Assembly: GCF_021018805.1 (NCBI RefSeq) | Contig: NC_086248.1 | Location: 24,126,922-24,190,921, forward strand | Direction of reading: 5' to 3' | Length of the DNA: 64,000 bases | DNA from: Prinia subflava | Lineage: Eukaryota > Chordata > Aves > Passeriformes > Cisticolidae | Shown: piece after piece, positions 61,255-64,000 of the stretch | Layout of the letters: each line of letters starts with the position of its first letter | Numbering within the stretch: position 1 is the first letter of the stretch | Position numbers and translations under genes: made by a program | The notes under the pieces: model-generated | Databases searched by the model: none | What the model was told of the DNA's origin: nothing | What the model saw: only the letters and a program-made list of their open reading frames with translations

Positions 61255-63343
61255 AGCACTTCAGCCTGTTCTTACAGTACTTCTTATTGAGATACTTGAT
61301 GTAACTCTTCACGTCTGAACACTAAGTCTTCTTGACAGCAGAACTGAGCCTTTCACTCAGTTATGTAGTTATTCTTATCCCAATTCATGTTCCAGTCATT
61401 TATTTCACTCTTCTTACTCTGCCCTATTTCTACCCATTTATTATCTCACCTCCCTTGCTGAATTGTGAGAGTTGACATTGTAACTACGAAACCATATATA
61501 TGTATATTTTTTTTCTTCCAGCCATGACACAAAATGATTTCTTGTCCTGACATTTCTGTCCTTCCATTTTGTTTCAGCTTAACTTACAAGAAATAAATCC
61601 CAGCTCCTGTCTCTTGGGAAAAAATAAAATATTCAGGAAGGACAGCAGTGTTTGCACCTGCTGACAGTAGGTCTTGTAGGAATGGACAATACTATTTTTT
61701 TCCTAAAACCTTAAAGGGAAAAAAATAATTTCAGCCATCTATTTCTATCCTTTGTATTTGTTTCTCACACCTTTCACTATTTAGGGTAAGTTTAAGGTTT
61801 TAGAATTTCTCCCATTAACAGAGACTGTCATTACATATTAGGTGTTCTTAGCTTTTAAAGACTTCGCATTTAATCAGCTTTCAGCTTTGAAGAGATAAGC
61901 TGTATTGCATAAGACATTGTCTTACTTTAATTAAAACACAAAAATCTGATGTATCTACAAGTCTCAAGTGTAAAATGATTTTGAAATGTAACTTAGTCAC
62001 AAAAGCCACTTTTTGTTATGGCTGCATACCTTTTCATGTAGAAAATGCACTTAGAATTGTCTTTATCAGGCCAAAAGACCTTTCTCACTGCATCTATTTC
62101 CCTGGAAATATTTTTGTTGAAACAGAAGGAAAAAATAGGAAGATCATGCTTTCCATCAGAGTAGCACCTTAACCTATGGTAGTCTGGTGTGTCCTAGGAG
62201 TGTTGATATAATATGATAGAGTTTTACCCAGTTGAAAAGGGCCCAAAGGGCAGAAATTAATAAAATGAACAAAGAATTAAAGAAGTTTGAACTCTTTGCT
62301 TCGTGACTTTCTGAGCCTCTTAACTCAGATTTTTTTTTGTCTGTTTGGATTTTAAAAGGACCAAACTGGATATATTTTCCCATAACTTCTATAAAATATT
62401 AATTTGGAAATGACTCCTACAATTGTTGCATTAAAGAGACAGACCGAAAAAAATGTTTCATGAGGAATTGCTGTACCTTGAGTTTTCATAGTGTTAAAAG
62501 CAACAAGTGTCTGATGCTAATAGAGACTTTTAAACACTCTTTTATTGGTTATAATAATTTTATTTTCTTTTTAGATTACTGTATATTTATAGCAACCAAA
62601 TCAATGGCTTCCTCACACATATCCAACTCAGTTTTTCAAAAAAAACCAACCAACCAATCAATGAACAAACCACTGGGAGACAATGCAACATTAAAACAGG
62701 TTGTCTCATCCTTAGAGGTTTTCGAAACTCAGACAAAACCATAGGTGAATGACTGTAGTGATAGTGACTGTGCTGCTCTGAGCAAGAGGTTGGCTATATA
62801 TTATCTAGAAGTCAATTTCAAACATTTCCATGATCTAAGGGCTTTGTGCAACTTCTGCCTCACCAAACAGCCCAAAACTAAAAGAATCACTGCATTACCA
62901 AAAACACTGGCACATGCTGAGAAAAATCACAGCATCTCTCTCTGCCATTCCAGCTGCACTGAAATTGTTAAAAATTGAATGTACAACTCTGCACAAGTGA
63001 AACACTGCAGTTCATTTTATACTGATTTCTGTATCTACAATGCTGTCCTTGTTCTTACAAACTTCACTGGATTTTGAAGTTGTGTCTGTATGAAAAGGAT
63101 CATCTCTCCTAAAATTCCACCACATCTACCACAATATCAAACCAGGTGAATTTATTCCCTCTAAAAACAAAGGTCTTCAGTAGATTAATTATTCTGAAAA
63201 ATGCTTTAGGCACATTTACAAGGCATTTTGGCTGCCTGTTTGAGAGGATGGAGTTTCAGAGTCAATCATTAATAAACTAACTTAGGTTTTTAAAAAATAT
63301 CTAGCATCTTTTAAAAGAAGAATGTAAAATGTAGTCAATTATT

Positions 63344-63357
63344 AAAAAAAAAAAAAA
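63344..63357. repeat. A14 homopolymer
   Basis: Fourteen A residues followed by GGATAG. No retrocopy recognised. Confidence 0.85.
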
Positions 63358-64000
63358 GGATAGAATGAGGGCGGAGTATAAGAATGAACCACTCTTGAAG
63401 TAATCAATGAAATATTTCACTTTATCTTAAAGAGAGCTTTGTGTAGAGACAAAAATATGTACTACAAGTTAAAAATCTCAAGCAGGATAATATTCTTTGT
63501 AATTAAGTCTCAGAGGTGTAAAACTCCTTTTCAATTTCCCCTTTGAACTTTGCTAGCTAAGGACTTAACTGAAACTTCATTTCATTGCTTTTGTTTTATA
63601 AACTACAAGGACAGCTAAATACTTTTGCAGTAAATATATTTTACAGGGTCCTGGAGAATACAACAGTAGTTGCTCACACTGCAATATTTTGCTCTGAAGA
63701 TGAAGGGTGAAAATATTTATTCTGTAATCACCCTTTTTCAGTGAATACCTTCTAATCTTTCAACCTCCTCTGTCTCTCTTTCCTCACACATCCCCATCCC
63801 CCAAGTGGTATTGAATGTGTAGCTACATCAAGAGAACAGAGAACAAATGTCTTTAAGTGACATTCAGTTTTCTGATTCTAAGTGAATCCAAGGGCTGACA
63901 ATGCTATGAAAGTAATTCACACCTCCAGCTTGGCTAAATCGCCTCTCCTAGTCGACACTAGCAAAATCTCTGCATAGTTAAGAGAGATACAGCCTCAGCC

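Larger units (their letters stand above)
59657..64000. other. Unique AT-rich noncoding DNA
   Basis: No element or gene recognised to the window end. It includes an AATT-type run at 61238-61254, an A14 run at 63344-63357 and a short AACC-type run at about 62640-62660. The longest open frame is 94 codons (62460-62744, plus) without domain. Confidence 0.55.

Noticed and set aside
1..64000. CRISPR array, operon, phage or prokaryotic island
   Set aside because: No spaced direct repeats, no dense gene packing and no Shine-Dalgarno-led frames; the repeats are those of a bird genome.

Overview
The window looks like a stretch of avian, probably passerine, nuclear genome. It is AT-rich and has no protein-coding gene that I can recognise. 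The organism call rests on the interspersed repeats: several 5'-truncated CR1 LINE fragments that keep the typical bird 3' end (short ATTCTATG-like tail, no poly-A), and a set of solo LTRs of endogenous-retrovirus (ERVL- and ERVK-like) types that are common in songbirds. All family names come from pattern recognition, not a database search. Most likely this is intergenic sequence or the inside of a very large intron. The longest open frames (up to 196 codons) overlap repeats or have no recognisable domain, and I treat them as chance.

Layout. 1-5 kb: unique AT-rich DNA with an old, stop-riddled CR1 reverse-transcriptase fragment on the minus strand (about 1.25-1.55 kb). 5 kb: a minus-strand ERVK-like solo LTR (4974-5377), followed by a (GGAAT)n array at 5.57 kb. 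5.6-23 kb: mostly unique DNA, with an LTR-like segment at 11.1-11.7 kb, an internal CR1 piece at 17.6-18.0 kb and a candidate conserved noncoding stretch at 17.0-17.4 kb. 23.46-23.59 kb: 27 perfect ATTCT units. 24.0-24.8 kb: a candidate conserved noncoding stretch, then a minus-strand CR1 3' end. 28.56-29.06 kb: a GC-rich LTR-like insertion. 29.65-29.76 kb: a CR1 3' end. 34.78-36.45 kb: an ERVL-like LTR interrupted by a younger ERVK-like solo LTR (35020-35584) with a near-perfect 6-bp target duplication, which is the clearest structure in the window. 36.45-55.8 kb: a long quiet block whose most notable items are a 50-base T run at 41.7 kb and a TA-rich patch at 43.5 kb. 54.43-54.70 kb: a CpG-containing candidate noncoding element. 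55.87-56.48 kb: the best-preserved CR1, plus strand. 58.13-59.66 kb: a minus-strand CR1 3' end abutting a GC-rich solo LTR of about 1.36 kb. 59.66-64 kb: unique AT-rich DNA.

No tRNA, rRNA, CRISPR array, operon or intact transposon gene was found, and nothing supports a new biological system here. The useful content is the repeat history (relative ages from nesting), LTR promoter remnants that could act as regulatory sites, two sizeable unstable-type pentanucleotide tracts, and a few non-repeat stretches worth testing for sequence conservation.
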